Below, piece after piece: positions 17,435 to 25,622 of a DNA stretch of 64,000 nt. Below the pieces are notes generated by a model, which worked only from the letters and a program-made list of their open reading frames with translations, searched no databases and had not been told where the DNA came from. The position numbers were made by a program, and so were the translations under genes. The DNA is from JBNARI01 sp049718765 (lineage in GTDB: Bacteria; Bacillota; Sulfobacillia; DUMF01). How positions within the stretch are numbered: the first letter of the stretch is position 1; each line of letters opens with the position of its first letter. Where the stretch lies: assembly GCA_049718765.1 (NCBI GenBank), contig JBNARI010000005.1, forward strand, positions 1 through 64,000, given 5' to 3'.

Positions 17435-18361
17435 TCATCCCTTGTTGAACAGCCCTTCAACGCTAAGGTACCTTTCGCCTCCGTCAGGCAACATTACCAG
17501 CACGCGCCTACCCACGCCAAGCTCTTGGGCCACCTTAACCGCCGCAGCCAAGGCCGCTCCCGATGAAATGCCCGCGATAAGACCCTCAGTGATGGCAAGC
17601 TCCCTGCACGTGCAAAAGGCTTCTTCAGAAGTCACCGTGACGATTTGGTCCACCAGGGAAAGTTCAAGCACCTTGGGCACGAAGCCTGCGCCTATGCCCT
17701 GTATGCGATGAGGGCCTGGCTTACCTCCAGACAGTACGGACGATTCTGCAGGCTCCACTGCAACCACTTGTACCCGGGGCACCACTTGCTTCAGTACCCT
17801 AGCCACGCCGGTTATGGTACCACCGGTTCCCACACCAGCCACAAATGCGTCCAGTTCCCCCTGGGTTGCCCGAAGAATTTCCACTGCAGTGGTGCTTTCG
17901 TGGGCTTTGGGGTTGGCCGGGTTTTCAAACTGGAAGGGCATGAAGTATTCTGGGTGGCGCTCTTTGATCTCCAGGGCCTTTTCCACGGCCCCTCTCATTC
18001 CAGAGGCGGCAGGCGTCAGCACGAGCTGTGCTCCGTACGCGCGCAGCAGCTGCCTTCTTTCCACACTCATGCTCTCGGGCATTGTGAGTACCAGGTGGTA
18101 CCCCCGGGAGGCTGCTATCATCGCCAACGCAATGCCCGTATTGCCTGAGGTGGCTTCTATGATGGTCGCACCTTCCCTCAACAAGCCTTTCTCTTCTGCG
18201 TCCTTTATCATCCACAAGGCTGCCCTATCCTTCACGCTTCCTCCAGGGTTGAACCATTCTAGCTTTGCCATGATTTCGGCTCGCTCACCGGGTCTGAAGC
18301 GAGAAAGCCTGACCACGGGAGTATTGCCAATGAGCTTTGTCACATCAGCAGGGACAGTCAT
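17435..18361 (-). CDS. cysK: Cysteine synthase (O-acetylserine sulfhydrylase)
   Basis: The 308-residue fold-type II PLP enzyme carries the PLP lysine K44 in NPGGSVKDR and the substrate loop TSGNTG at 71-76. The glycine-rich phosphate-binding loop is VGTGGTITG. It makes cysteine from O-acetylserine and sulfide. Its start overlaps the cysE stop by 4 bases, so the serine acetyltransferase and sulfhydrylase are coupled. The operon is preceded by a T-box leader predicted to respond to uncharged tRNA-Cys. Confidence 0.95.
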   Translation of the reverse strand: MTVPADVTKLIGNTPVVRLSRFRPGERAEIMAKLEWFNPGGSVKDRAALWMIKDAEEKGLLREGATIIEATSGNTGIALAMIAASRGYHLVLTMPESMSVERRQLLRAYGAQLVLTPAASGMRGAVEKALEIKERHPEYFMPFQFENPANPKAHESTTAVEILRATQGELDAFVAGVGTGGTITGVARVLKQVVPRVQVVAVEPAESSVLSGGKPGPHRIQGIGAGFVPKVLELSLVDQIVTVTSEEAFCTCRELAITEGLIAGISSGAALAAAVKVAQELGVGRRVLVMLPDGGERYLSVEGLFNKG

Positions 18362-19035
18362 GCCTTTTCTCCTTCCTTAAGCCACACCAGTTCCAGTTGG
18401 CTTTTTAGCTCGTTCAGCTCGCGCTCCAAGGCAGCCAGCCTTGCGCTGAGCGAATCGATGGCTTTTCCCACGGGGTCGGGGAGCACATCGTGGCGCAAGT
18501 CCACCTCATCTACCCTCACGCCCTCCCTCTTCACAATCCTGCCAGGTACACCAACAACCGTGGAGTATGGTGGCACTTCCCTCAATACAACAGCACCTGC
18601 GCCTACCTTAGAGTACCTGCCAACTTTAAAGGATCCTAATACCTTTGCTCCAGCAGCAAGCACAACTCCTTCTTCTACAGTGGGATGTCGTTTCCCTTTC
18701 TCCTTACCGGTCCCCCCCAAGGTAACCCCCTGATAGATAGTGACGTTGTCGCCCACTTCAGCAGTTTCTCCAATCACCACACCCATGCCATGGTCTATGA
18801 AAACGCCCTTTCCAATCTTTGCTCCTGGGTGGATTTCTACGCCAGATATGAAGCGACCAAACTGCGAAACCATTCGCGCGAGCAAGAAGAGCTTCCTGTT
18901 GTATAGCCAGTGGGCTAACCTGTGAATTATTAGCGCATGGACCCCTGGGTAACACAACAGCACCTCAATGGCACTCTTGGCAGCTGGATCCCGCTCAATG
19001 GCCGCTTTTATGTATGACCTTGTGTACTCAAACAT
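18358..19035 (-). CDS. cysE: Serine O-acetyltransferase
   Basis: The 225-residue protein has an N-terminal helical part and a C-terminal left-handed beta helix of hexapeptide repeats (about 70-185). The catalytic D81-H82 pair lies in FIDHGMGVVIGE. A coiled-coil-like tail follows. It transfers acetyl from acetyl-CoA to serine, the committed step of cysteine synthesis. The start at 19035 has GGAG 9 bases upstream; the in-frame ATG at 19080 lies against the T-box terminator and is not used. It is the first gene of cysE-cysK-HAD. Confidence 0.95.
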   Translation of the reverse strand: MFEYTRSYIKAAIERDPAAKSAIEVLLCYPGVHALIIHRLAHWLYNRKLFLLARMVSQFGRFISGVEIHPGAKIGKGVFIDHGMGVVIGETAEVGDNVTIYQGVTLGGTGKEKGKRHPTVEEGVVLAAGAKVLGSFKVGRYSKVGAGAVVLREVPPYSTVVGVPGRIVKREGVRVDEVDLRHDVLPDPVGKAIDSLSARLAALERELNELKSQLELVWLKEGEKA

Positions 19036-19080
19036 AGGCCCTGTCTCCCCCAGTGCGCGGTATCTTTGTTGAGAGTGCAC

Positions 19081-19354
19081 TAAATAAGAAGCGCCGCCTC
19101 GTCACAGAGACGGCGCCGCCGTGGTCCCACTCTGCTTCGGAAGAGCGCAAGCATGGACCTGCCCTTCCCTCTTCCCTAATAACTACACGCTGTAACGGGC
19201 GCTCCCGTGAAAACCTACTCCCAGCGGTTTCGGCCTCAAGCTCAAAGGCGCACCCCAGCACCAATCACCCAGGCACACTCCCACCTGTTCTGTGCCCTCT
19301 CTTGGAGCGACCGAAGGTGTGGGCTTCCCCGTCATCGCCTTCGCACCCAGGTTG
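19081..19354 (-). ncRNA. T-box leader (predicted tRNA-Cys) of the cysE operon
   Basis: The minus-strand leader contains the T-box core AGAGTGGGACCACGGCG (about 19117-19133), then a terminator with arms near 19091-19116 and a T-rich tail at 19081-19090. Upstream are the stem II/III elements GAGTAGG and CCCGTTACAG. The stem I base pairs AAGGC with GCCTT; the triplet directly before GCCTT on the 3' side is TGC, a cysteine codon, and is taken as the specifier. When uncharged tRNA-Cys binds, the antiterminator should form and cysE-cysK be transcribed. T-box identity is strong; the specifier assignment is by inspection and the genes downstream agree with it. Confidence 0.88.
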
Positions 19355-19360
19355 CTTCCC

Positions 19361-19389
19361 AGGATACCACCTTTTCATGGCTTCGTCAA
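19361..19389 (-). promoter_or_regulatory. Promoter of the cys T-box transcript
   Basis: TTGACG (19384-19389) and TATCCT (19361-19366) are separated by 17 bases on the minus strand. The -35 box lies within the last codons of the upstream GntR gene. Transcription would start near 19354, just before stem I of the T-box. Confidence 0.65.
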
Positions 19390-20058
19390 CCGTTTGACGT
19401 TCTCGTCTGCGAGGAAGTCCCGCAAGAAGCTATCCACATGGGCGTGCACTGCAGCTTCAGCTTTGTGTCCGTCGCCCATCTGAATCAACCTGAATATCTC
19501 CCAGTGCTCAGCCAAACTCCTCTGTAACCTCCCGGGTATCCCAAAGAGCAAGTTGTAAAATCTCTCCTCGTGGTCGCTCAGGTTGCCTAGAATTGCCTCA
19601 AGCCGTCTGTTTCGTACAGCATGAACCAGAGCCCTGTGAAACTGTTTGCCGAGCTCTCTGCACTGGGCTTCTTTCGACTGTGCTAGTGCCTCTTCCGCCT
19701 GCCTAAGCAACTGTTCCAGCGCTTGAAGGTCATCCTGGGACATGCTTTGGGCAGCTACTCGTGCAGCAAAGCCCTCCAGCACACCCCTGAGCTGGTATAC
19801 TTCGCGAACGTCTTCCCTGGAAATCGGAGCAACGTAAAACCCCTTATATGGGTAGAAAACCACAAGCCCCTCCTTTTCCAATCTCCTAAGGGCGTCCCTC
19901 ACAGGTGTCTTGGAAACACCAAGTTGCTGGGCAATGGCAGTCTCCACCAGGGGCTGCTCTGGAGAAAGGGAAAGGCTAAGGATGGCTTTTTTTATCCGTT
20001 GGTACGCCTGGTCCGTCAGCAACTGAGCACCAGGGAGCGGATCCAAAGACCCCAACAA
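19375..20058 (-). CDS. GntR-family (FCD) transcriptional regulator
   Basis: The 227-residue protein has an N-terminal winged helix (about 15-78) and a C-terminal FCD ligand-binding helical domain whose metal-binding histidines are seen near HRALVHAVRNRR and HVDSFLRDF. FCD regulators usually sense carboxylic acids. The TTG start follows GAGG by 8 bases and lies about 10 bases downstream of the ThDP enzyme stop, so this is the last gene of the DUF1805-tct-ThDP operon. It probably represses that operon; a candidate operator lies at 25378-25387. Confidence 0.88.
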   Translation of the reverse strand: MLGSLDPLPGAQLLTDQAYQRIKKAILSLSLSPEQPLVETAIAQQLGVSKTPVRDALRRLEKEGLVVFYPYKGFYVAPISREDVREVYQLRGVLEGFAARVAAQSMSQDDLQALEQLLRQAEEALAQSKEAQCRELGKQFHRALVHAVRNRRLEAILGNLSDHEERFYNLLFGIPGRLQRSLAEHWEIFRLIQMGDGHKAEAAVHAHVDSFLRDFLADENVKRLTKP

Positions 20059-20068
20059 TCAGAACACC

Positions 20069-21661
20069 TCACCTAAGCCTGTATGCGCTCGGGTCCACAA
20101 TTGCTTGCACCAAAGTGAGTTGCCTGTGTTCAAGCCACTGGGCAACTGCGCTTTCAACTTGCTGGGGCGTTTCAGCCACCATGCCCTTGGCACCGAGACC
20201 TTCTGCCACCTTTGAAAGGTCAACCCCTTTTAAGGATACTCCGTAATGGGGCAATCCCCTTCTTTCTTGGCTCATGGCAATAAGGCTCAAGCAGCCGTCG
20301 CACATCACCACGACTAACAAGCCCAGCCCAAGCCTGGCCGCCGTCTCCAGTTCACCCACGTACATGCCGAAGCCGCCATCGCCAATTACTGCCACCACGT
20401 GGCGGTCTGGATAGACGAGTTGAGCTGCCATGGCGGCTGGCAGGCCGTAGCCCATAGAGGAAAGACCGTTCGACACTAGGAAGCTGTTGGGCAAATAGGT
20501 GGTCCACAGCTGTCCCATGAGGAACTTGTGGGCCCCCACATCGCAGCTCGCAATTGTGTCTTTTGGGGCCATCCTACGTACCACATCTACAACTTCCCAA
20601 GGAGCCATGCCCTGAGCTTTGCGCCTTACCAGGCCACACAGCTGTTTGCTGTGCTCGGCAATGGACTCAATGGGCCACTTGGCCGCCGGGCCTACCGCTT
20701 CCCTCAAAGCGCCCAAAGTAAGACCAATGTGGCCTACTAACTCCTCCTCCGCGTGGTAGAACTCGTCAACGTTGGGCAAAGCATCTACGTGGACCACTGG
20801 CGCTCCAAAAGTCCACGGCTTGTCCAGTTCCACCACGTCCAGTCCGCAGCACACAATGCAGTCCGCCGATTCAATTAGCCTGAGCACCAGTTCGTCGCCC
20901 AACATTTCGAGCACACCTGCAAACAAAGGGTGGTCTTCCCCGATGATACCCTTGGCCTTAGGAGCTACCACCACTGGCGCCTGAATTTGCTCTGCAAATC
21001 TAGCCAATTCCTTTCCGGCATTGGCCCTCAGCGCGCCGATTCCAGCTAGTACCACTGGGCGGTTGGACCGCCCGATCAGGTGCGCTGCCCTGGACACCGC
21101 TTCTGCAGGTGCACCACTCATGAGGTCCCTAGGTCGAACTCTCGAGCAGTGCGAAGGAGCCTTTGCCTCCGCCTTTGCCAAGTTGCTTGGGAGGCAAAGG
21201 TGCACAGGGCCAGGCCTCTCACACAACGCAGTCCTCACCGCTTTTAGGGCTATGTCTCCAGCGCTGGCTGGCTCCACGGTCACGCTCCACTTCACGATGG
21301 GCCTGTAAAATGCGTTAAGGTCCATCACTTGGTGGGTGGCAATTGCTGCGCGGGTTATTGTAATCTGCCCAGTAATCGCGATTAGTGGATCTCTGTCCAT
21401 CCAAGCGTTGGCGATTCCAGTTGCCATGTTTGCTGCCCCAGGGCCCAGCGTGGAAACACACACTCCTGGAATCCCTGTGAGCTGTCCGGTAACCCCAGCC
21501 GCAAATGCGGCTGCATTCTCATGCCTGGTGAGGATGAACTGGATGCCTTCTTTCCTGGCTTCGTCCAGGAACTCCACCACTTCCCCTCCAGGGTAACCAA
21601 ACATGTAGCGAACCCCTGCTGCCTTCAGCACCTGCGCAATGGTTGCTGCCACACTAGCCAC
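20069..21661 (-). CDS. ThDP-dependent enzyme, acetolactate synthase-like, with altered metal site
   Basis: The 530-residue protein has the three-domain layout of the acetolactate synthase/benzoylformate decarboxylase group. The catalytic glutamate is E48 (RHENA). The ThDP motif begins at GDG (427-429). The residue 25 positions later that normally is Asn, a Mg ligand (NDG), is Cys here (C454, codon at 20300-20302), followed by D455-G456. This is unusual and may alter metal binding. A GGAGG ribosome site precedes the GTG start. The gene follows a tripartite carboxylate transporter, so a 2-oxoacid or sulfonated carboxylate could be the substrate, but it is not identified. Acetolactate synthase is an alternative, but no regulatory small subunit is nearby. 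Confidence 0.85.
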   Translation of the reverse strand: MASVAATIAQVLKAAGVRYMFGYPGGEVVEFLDEARKEGIQFILTRHENAAAFAAGVTGQLTGIPGVCVSTLGPGAANMATGIANAWMDRDPLIAITGQITITRAAIATHQVMDLNAFYRPIVKWSVTVEPASAGDIALKAVRTALCERPGPVHLCLPSNLAKAEAKAPSHCSRVRPRDLMSGAPAEAVSRAAHLIGRSNRPVVLAGIGALRANAGKELARFAEQIQAPVVVAPKAKGIIGEDHPLFAGVLEMLGDELVLRLIESADCIVCCGLDVVELDKPWTFGAPVVHVDALPNVDEFYHAEEELVGHIGLTLGALREAVGPAAKWPIESIAEHSKQLCGLVRRKAQGMAPWEVVDVVRRMAPKDTIASCDVGAHKFLMGQLWTTYLPNSFLVSNGLSSMGYGLPAAMAAQLVYPDRHVVAVIGDGGFGMYVGELETAARLGLGLLVVVMCDGCLSLIAMSQERRGLPHYGVSLKGVDLSKVAEGLGAKGMVAETPQQVESAVAQWLEHRQLTLVQAIVDPSAYRLR

Positions 21662-21675
21662 TCACTTCACCCTCC

Positions 21676-21987
21676 CTATTCGTTAAGGGGTTTGATTTCA
21701 AAAAGCACCGTTCCTCCCGACGTATGGGGTGGACCTGGGTCCACGCACTGCCAAAGCCTGCCATCAAGCCCCAGGTGGGCGTAGTCCACACCCATCCTCG
21801 CTGCAAATACCGCCGGGTAGAGGGAACAGAAAGCGTAACCACAGATCGGTCCCGACTCTTCCTTGGACACGTTGGCGCCTCGCAGCACAATCTTGTCCCC
21901 TACTCTTATGCCTGCCGCACAGTGCCCTCTAACCTCGCGAGCCACAATCTCCACGTCCCGCGCAATCTCCGCAACCTGTTTCACCAT
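21676..21987 (-). CDS. TIGR04076 family protein
   Basis: This is a small 103-residue protein with the TIGR04076 pattern: an N-terminal strand-rich part, a Cys in the GHCAAG segment, a GPICGYAFCSLYP motif, and a C-terminal GGTVLFEI strand. The conserved cysteines could bind metal or act in redox. The family has no established function. It lies between tctA and the ThDP enzyme, with 14 bases to the latter, and has a GGGAGG ribosome site before the ATG. Its place in the operon suggests a role in the same catabolic step. Confidence 0.75.
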   Translation of the reverse strand: MVKQVAEIARDVEIVAREVRGHCAAGIRVGDKIVLRGANVSKEESGPICGYAFCSLYPAVFAARMGVDYAHLGLDGRLWQCVDPGPPHTSGGTVLFEIKPLNE

Positions 21988-21999
21988 GCAATCCTCCCT

Positions 22000-23478
22000 T
22001 CACGCCTGGGATTCCCTTTGCCTCCTTGCCATGAACGCCGCTGTAACCACAGTCAGACAAAGCAAGGCCGCGCTTATTGGCCTGGTTACGAACACCGTCC
22101 ATGAGCCCTGGGACAGTATGAGTGACTGGCGCACTGCGTTTTCAATCATTGGGCCCAAAATCAGCGCAAGCACGATTGGAACCACAGGAAACCCGTACTT
22201 TTCCATGACGTACCCAAGCACCCCGAAGGCAATTGCAAACATCACCTGCAAGGTGGACCCGGACTCAGCGAACGCCCCTATCACGGAAAACACTGCCACT
22301 ATTGATACAAGGTACTCCTTGCGGATCGAAGCTATCAGCGTAATTGGCTTTATGAGCAGGAAACCTATGGCCAGCATGATAATGTTGGCGAGGATCATCC
22401 CGGCAAAAATGGGGTAAACGACCTCAGGGTGCTCCTTGAACAACATTGGACCCGGCTGCAGCCCTTGCACTGTTAAAGCTCCAAGCAACACTGCAGTGAC
22501 AGCGTCCCCTGGGATTCCCAGGGTAAGCATGGGAATCATGGCACCTCCTGTGACCCCGTTGTTGGCTGCTTCTGGCGCGGCAACTCCTTCCAAGATCCCA
22601 GTGCCGAACAGCTCAGGGTTTTTGGAACTGCGGCGAGCTTCACCATAAGCCATGAACGCAGCAATGGTCCCGCCAGCACCAGGCAGGATTCCTACCCACG
22701 TGCCGATCAGGCTGCTCTTCAGCCCAATCCGGACTATTCTCTTAATCTCGTCCCAATTGGGGAGAACGCTGCCAATGTTGCGCACTATTTCGCGCTGGGC
22801 GGGAGGAGTCTCCACCAATCTGAACACCTCAGCAATAGCGAAGAATCCTATGACTGCCGGCAAGAAGGGAATTCCTCCAGACAGCTCAAGGCTTCCAAAA
22901 GTGAAGCGAGGCACCGGAAGTATGGGGTCCATTCCAATTGTTGAAAGGAGTAACCCGAATACCGCAGAAACCGCGCCCTTTAAAAGCGACTTTCCGGACA
23001 CTGCAAACACTGCAGTCAAGCCAAACACGCCCACTGCAGCGTATTCCACCGGGGAAAACGCCAGGGCAAACCTGGCAAGGGGCGGAGAAAGGAACACCAT
23101 GATTGCAGCAGAAACAAGCCCGCCCAAAGTAGAAGCCAACAGCGCTGTGCCAATTGCCTTTCCAGCCTTGCCTTGTTTGGCCATGGGATATCCGTCCAGC
23201 ACGGTGGCCGCTGCAGCAGGCGTCCCAGGTGCCCTGATTGTGATTGCGGTGATGGAACCACCGTACATGCCCCCGCAGTAAATGGCGATAAGCAATAAGA
23301 GGGCAGGTACTGGGTCCAGGTTCATGGTGAAAGGTATGAGCAGTGCAATGGCCAAAGTTGCGGTGAGCCCTGGCACGGCCCCGAAAACAATACCTATCAC
23401 GGACCCGAGCACCATGATCAGGAAGTTGGAAGGTCGAAACACAGCTTCCAAGGCCATTATCAATTGGTCAGGCAACAA
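22000..23478 (-). CDS. tctA: Tripartite tricarboxylate transporter, large membrane subunit TctA
   Basis: The 492-residue protein has about eleven to twelve membrane segments and the TctA signature region (GxxxGxxPGLT near the N-terminus, and LGIPGDAVTAVLLGAL). It forms the channel of a TTT transporter, which imports carboxylates using an ion gradient with an extracytoplasmic binding protein. The TTG start follows GGAGGGGG. It is encoded just after tctB and tctC, as in typical TTT operons. The actual carboxylate is unknown. Confidence 0.93.
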   Translation of the reverse strand: MLPDQLIMALEAVFRPSNFLIMVLGSVIGIVFGAVPGLTATLAIALLIPFTMNLDPVPALLLLIAIYCGGMYGGSITAITIRAPGTPAAAATVLDGYPMAKQGKAGKAIGTALLASTLGGLVSAAIMVFLSPPLARFALAFSPVEYAAVGVFGLTAVFAVSGKSLLKGAVSAVFGLLLSTIGMDPILPVPRFTFGSLELSGGIPFLPAVIGFFAIAEVFRLVETPPAQREIVRNIGSVLPNWDEIKRIVRIGLKSSLIGTWVGILPGAGGTIAAFMAYGEARRSSKNPELFGTGILEGVAAPEAANNGVTGGAMIPMLTLGIPGDAVTAVLLGALTVQGLQPGPMLFKEHPEVVYPIFAGMILANIIMLAIGFLLIKPITLIASIRKEYLVSIVAVFSVIGAFAESGSTLQVMFAIAFGVLGYVMEKYGFPVVPIVLALILGPMIENAVRQSLILSQGSWTVFVTRPISAALLCLTVVTAAFMARRQRESQA

Positions 23479-23496
23479 GTTCTACCCCCTCCCGCG

Positions 23497-23976
23497 CTAC
23501 CTGAAAAGAACACCCGCAGGCAGCGACGCATGAAGCAAGTACGAGAATACCATGTAGACCACAACCATTATGAGGCAAGAGCTCAACGCTGCAGACTTTA
23601 TGTTGGGTCGCTCCTGCGCCATTAGGGTGAGCGTGGCAGCATACAGGAACGTTGATAGCATGAAACCCAATAAATGAATGGTGTAGTAGTATACTACAGA
23701 CAGCAGTACCACCTGCGGTACCGTTACTGCGCTGCGCCGGTTTCTCACACTGGCCTTTGGGGCATGTTCGGCCTTTGATGGGGCTCTCAAACTGAGCCCC
23801 ATCAAGGCTGCTCCCAATAGAGCCAGGAGGCCTGCACAAACCCTAGGAAAGAAGCTGGGTCCTGCAAGTTTCACTTCAAACGCGGGCAGTCCCCCACTTG
23901 AAACCCAGAACAGCAGCGCTATTCCAATGGCCAACAGTCCTCCAATCGTGTCAGGATTCAGTGCGTTTCGCCTCAC
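23497..23976 (-). CDS. tctB: Tripartite tricarboxylate transporter, small membrane subunit TctB
   Basis: The 159-residue protein has four predicted membrane helices and the low-conservation profile of the TctB family. Pairing with TctA directly downstream and TctC directly upstream supports the call more than the sequence itself. The GTG start has GAGGGG 8 bases upstream. It should assist TctA in carboxylate uptake. Confidence 0.85.
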   Translation of the reverse strand: MRRNALNPDTIGGLLAIGIALLFWVSSGGLPAFEVKLAGPSFFPRVCAGLLALLGAALMGLSLRAPSKAEHAPKASVRNRRSAVTVPQVVLLSVVYYYTIHLLGFMLSTFLYAATLTLMAQERPNIKSAALSSCLIMVVVYMVFSYLLHASLPAGVLFR

Positions 23977-24004
23977 GGTGGGAGCCCCTCTTTCACCAGA
24001 GCGG

Positions 24005-24997
24005 TCATTGCTTGCCAGTAAGGTTCAGGTCTTTGACTACTTGCTGAACCCTGGGATACAGACTATCGAGGAACGCCTTGAAACTCGCTGCGTCCCTAAA
24101 GAAGGGATCGTATTTTGCCTTGGTTGCTGCATCCATGAACTCAGGATTCTTGTACGCCTTGACGAAGGCGTCTTCCAGGACCTTCTTAACGTCTGATGGA
24201 ACCCCTTTGGGAACGGCAATGGCCCTCCACGACTCATACACTACGTCGTAACCCAACTCCTTGAGGGTAGGAACGTCGGGATAGTCAGGCATACGCTTCT
24301 CAGCCGTCACTGCCAGAAGCCTGATAGTGCCCTGCTTGATGTGCTGGTCAGCCAGGGAAATGGTATTCATCTGTGCATCAATGTGCTTTCCAAGGAGCGC
24401 AGCGTTGAGGTCAGGGGAGCCCTTGAACGGGACTATCGAGAACTTCGCACCAGAGGCCTTTTCCAGTAATGCCACTGCCTGGTGGAACACCCCTCCCAGA
24501 GGAGTAGTGCCCATCTTGACCGTTTCCGGTTTGGCTTTAGCTGCATCGATTAGGTCTTTCAGTGACTTGTACGGGCTATCCCCGTGTACCATGATTCCAA
24601 AGGGCTGCGCTGTGAACTGGAGCAGGTACTCGAAGTCGTCATACTTTACCGGCGAAGTGCCCATCGCCTGGTTGGTCAATATGTCGAACGTCACAAGGCA
24701 AATAGTGTAGCCGTCCTTCTTGGCACTGGCAGCCTGAGCCCAACCAAGGGCTCCATTGGAACCTGCAACGTTTATGGGAGTGATGCCCACGCCTAGCTCC
24801 TTCTCGGCGTACTTTGCAATGAGTCTGGCGGCAAGGTCCGATGCCCCTCCAGCAGGCCAGGGGATTATCATCTCAATGGGTTTGGTGGGGAACTTATTGA
24901 CTTGACTTCCAGAACAACCCGCAACTGTCACCAACAAGAATGCACTCAATAACACCGCGGCCATGCGTCGCGCCACAAGCGCCCTTTCCTTGGTCAT
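24005..24997 (-). CDS. tctC: Tripartite tricarboxylate transporter, binding lipoprotein TctC (Bug family)
   Basis: The 330-residue protein starts with a lipoprotein signal ending in the lipobox VAGC, so it is anchored to the outer face of the membrane. The rest matches the Bug/TctC two-lobe binding fold, including the PWPAGGASD loop that contacts the ligand carboxylate and the SLKDLIDAAKA-type helix. It captures the substrate for TctA and TctB. The ligand cannot be assigned. Confidence 0.93.
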   Translation of the reverse strand: MTKERALVARRMAAVLLSAFLLVTVAGCSGSQVNKFPTKPIEMIIPWPAGGASDLAARLIAKYAEKELGVGITPINVAGSNGALGWAQAASAKKDGYTICLVTFDILTNQAMGTSPVKYDDFEYLLQFTAQPFGIMVHGDSPYKSLKDLIDAAKAKPETVKMGTTPLGGVFHQAVALLEKASGAKFSIVPFKGSPDLNAALLGKHIDAQMNTISLADQHIKQGTIRLLAVTAEKRMPDYPDVPTLKELGYDVVYESWRAIAVPKGVPSDVKKVLEDAFVKAYKNPEFMDAATKAKYDPFFRDAASFKAFLDSLYPRVQQVVKDLNLTGKQ

Positions 24998-25027
24998 GTT
25001 GACAGTACCCCCCTTTTGAACAATAAA

Positions 25028-25330
25028 TTATACCATCTTGCTCAGAGCTTCTTCCCCGGACATGCCCTCTACCACTCCAAGCTCCCTGGCAGCAGCTGTC
25101 ACCCCGTCAACCTTTGCGGTGAGAATATCCTCAGGAGAGGAGACACCCGTCACTCTAGCAGCCACAATCTTGCGGTCCTTGTGGAGTCCATCCAACCTGA
25201 CCACGTCCAGAAGCCCGCACATCACATATCCCTTGGGTGCCACTGCAACCAACAGGTTTGTCTTGGGAAGCGCAAGGGAAATGCCCACGCAAATGGTGTC
25301 CCCAACTCTCAGGGGCACCATGGAAATCAT
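25028..25330 (-). CDS. DUF1805 family protein
   Basis: The 100-residue protein matches DUF1805 (COG3377): a hydrophobic beta-strand run ending in GYVMCGLLDV, then an acidic helical tail. No function is established for this family. It is the first gene of the tct operon, with an optimal ribosome site AAGGAGGTGA before the ATG. Consistent conservation at the head of a transport operon hints at a binding or adaptor role, which is inference. Confidence 0.75.
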   Translation of the reverse strand: MISMVPLRVGDTICVGISLALPKTNLLVAVAPKGYVMCGLLDVVRLDGLHKDRKIVAARVTGVSSPEDILTAKVDGVTAAARELGVVEGMSGEEALSKMV

Positions 25331-25583
25331 TGGCTCACCTCCTTGGCAAAATGCTAAACAATTCTAGATCTAATATCTTGCGTACAATGACTATTTCTCC
25401 TTTGGACCTCAAACTCCTGCTCCAAAATGAGCCTGGAATGTGGTCTGTGGAGTACCAACAGCCCCTGTCGCCTGCTCACGCAAACATACGGAAGCGGCCC
25501 AAAACAGTGTGCACTACGTGCTGAGGCTTAGCCCATCTGGGGCCATTCAGGGCAGTTGGGAGTGTGGGGTCCAGTCATAAAGC
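25331..25583. other. Intergenic region upstream of the tct operon
   Basis: No gene is seen in this stretch of about 250 bases. The minus-strand side near 25331-25390 should hold the promoter of the DUF1805-tct operon; a TTGTAC/TAGAAT pair is present but its spacing is only 15 bases. A candidate repressor site lies at 25378-25387. The rest shows no repeat or coding pattern. Confidence 0.4.
25378..25387. promoter_or_regulatory. Candidate GntR (FCD) operator
   Basis: The sequence TTGCGTACAA resembles the TTGTATACAA-type palindromes bound by FCD regulators; the outer TTG/CAA arms are exact and the centre is imperfect. It lies about 50 bases upstream of DUF1805, overlapping the likely promoter of the operon whose last gene encodes a GntR regulator. 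Confidence 0.35.
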
Positions 25584-25610
25584 GGGGGATGGCGTCTGTC
25601 GCCATCCCCC
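25584..25610 (-). terminator. Terminator-like hairpin after the sugar-binding protein gene
   Basis: The minus strand reads GGGGGATGGCG-ACAGA-CGCCATCCCCC, a perfect 11-bp stem with a 5-base loop, followed by GCTTTATG. It begins about 13 bases after the binding-protein stop. The T run is weak, but stem strength and position favour a terminator. Confidence 0.65.
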
Positions 25611-25622
25611 GTTCTCAGGGTA

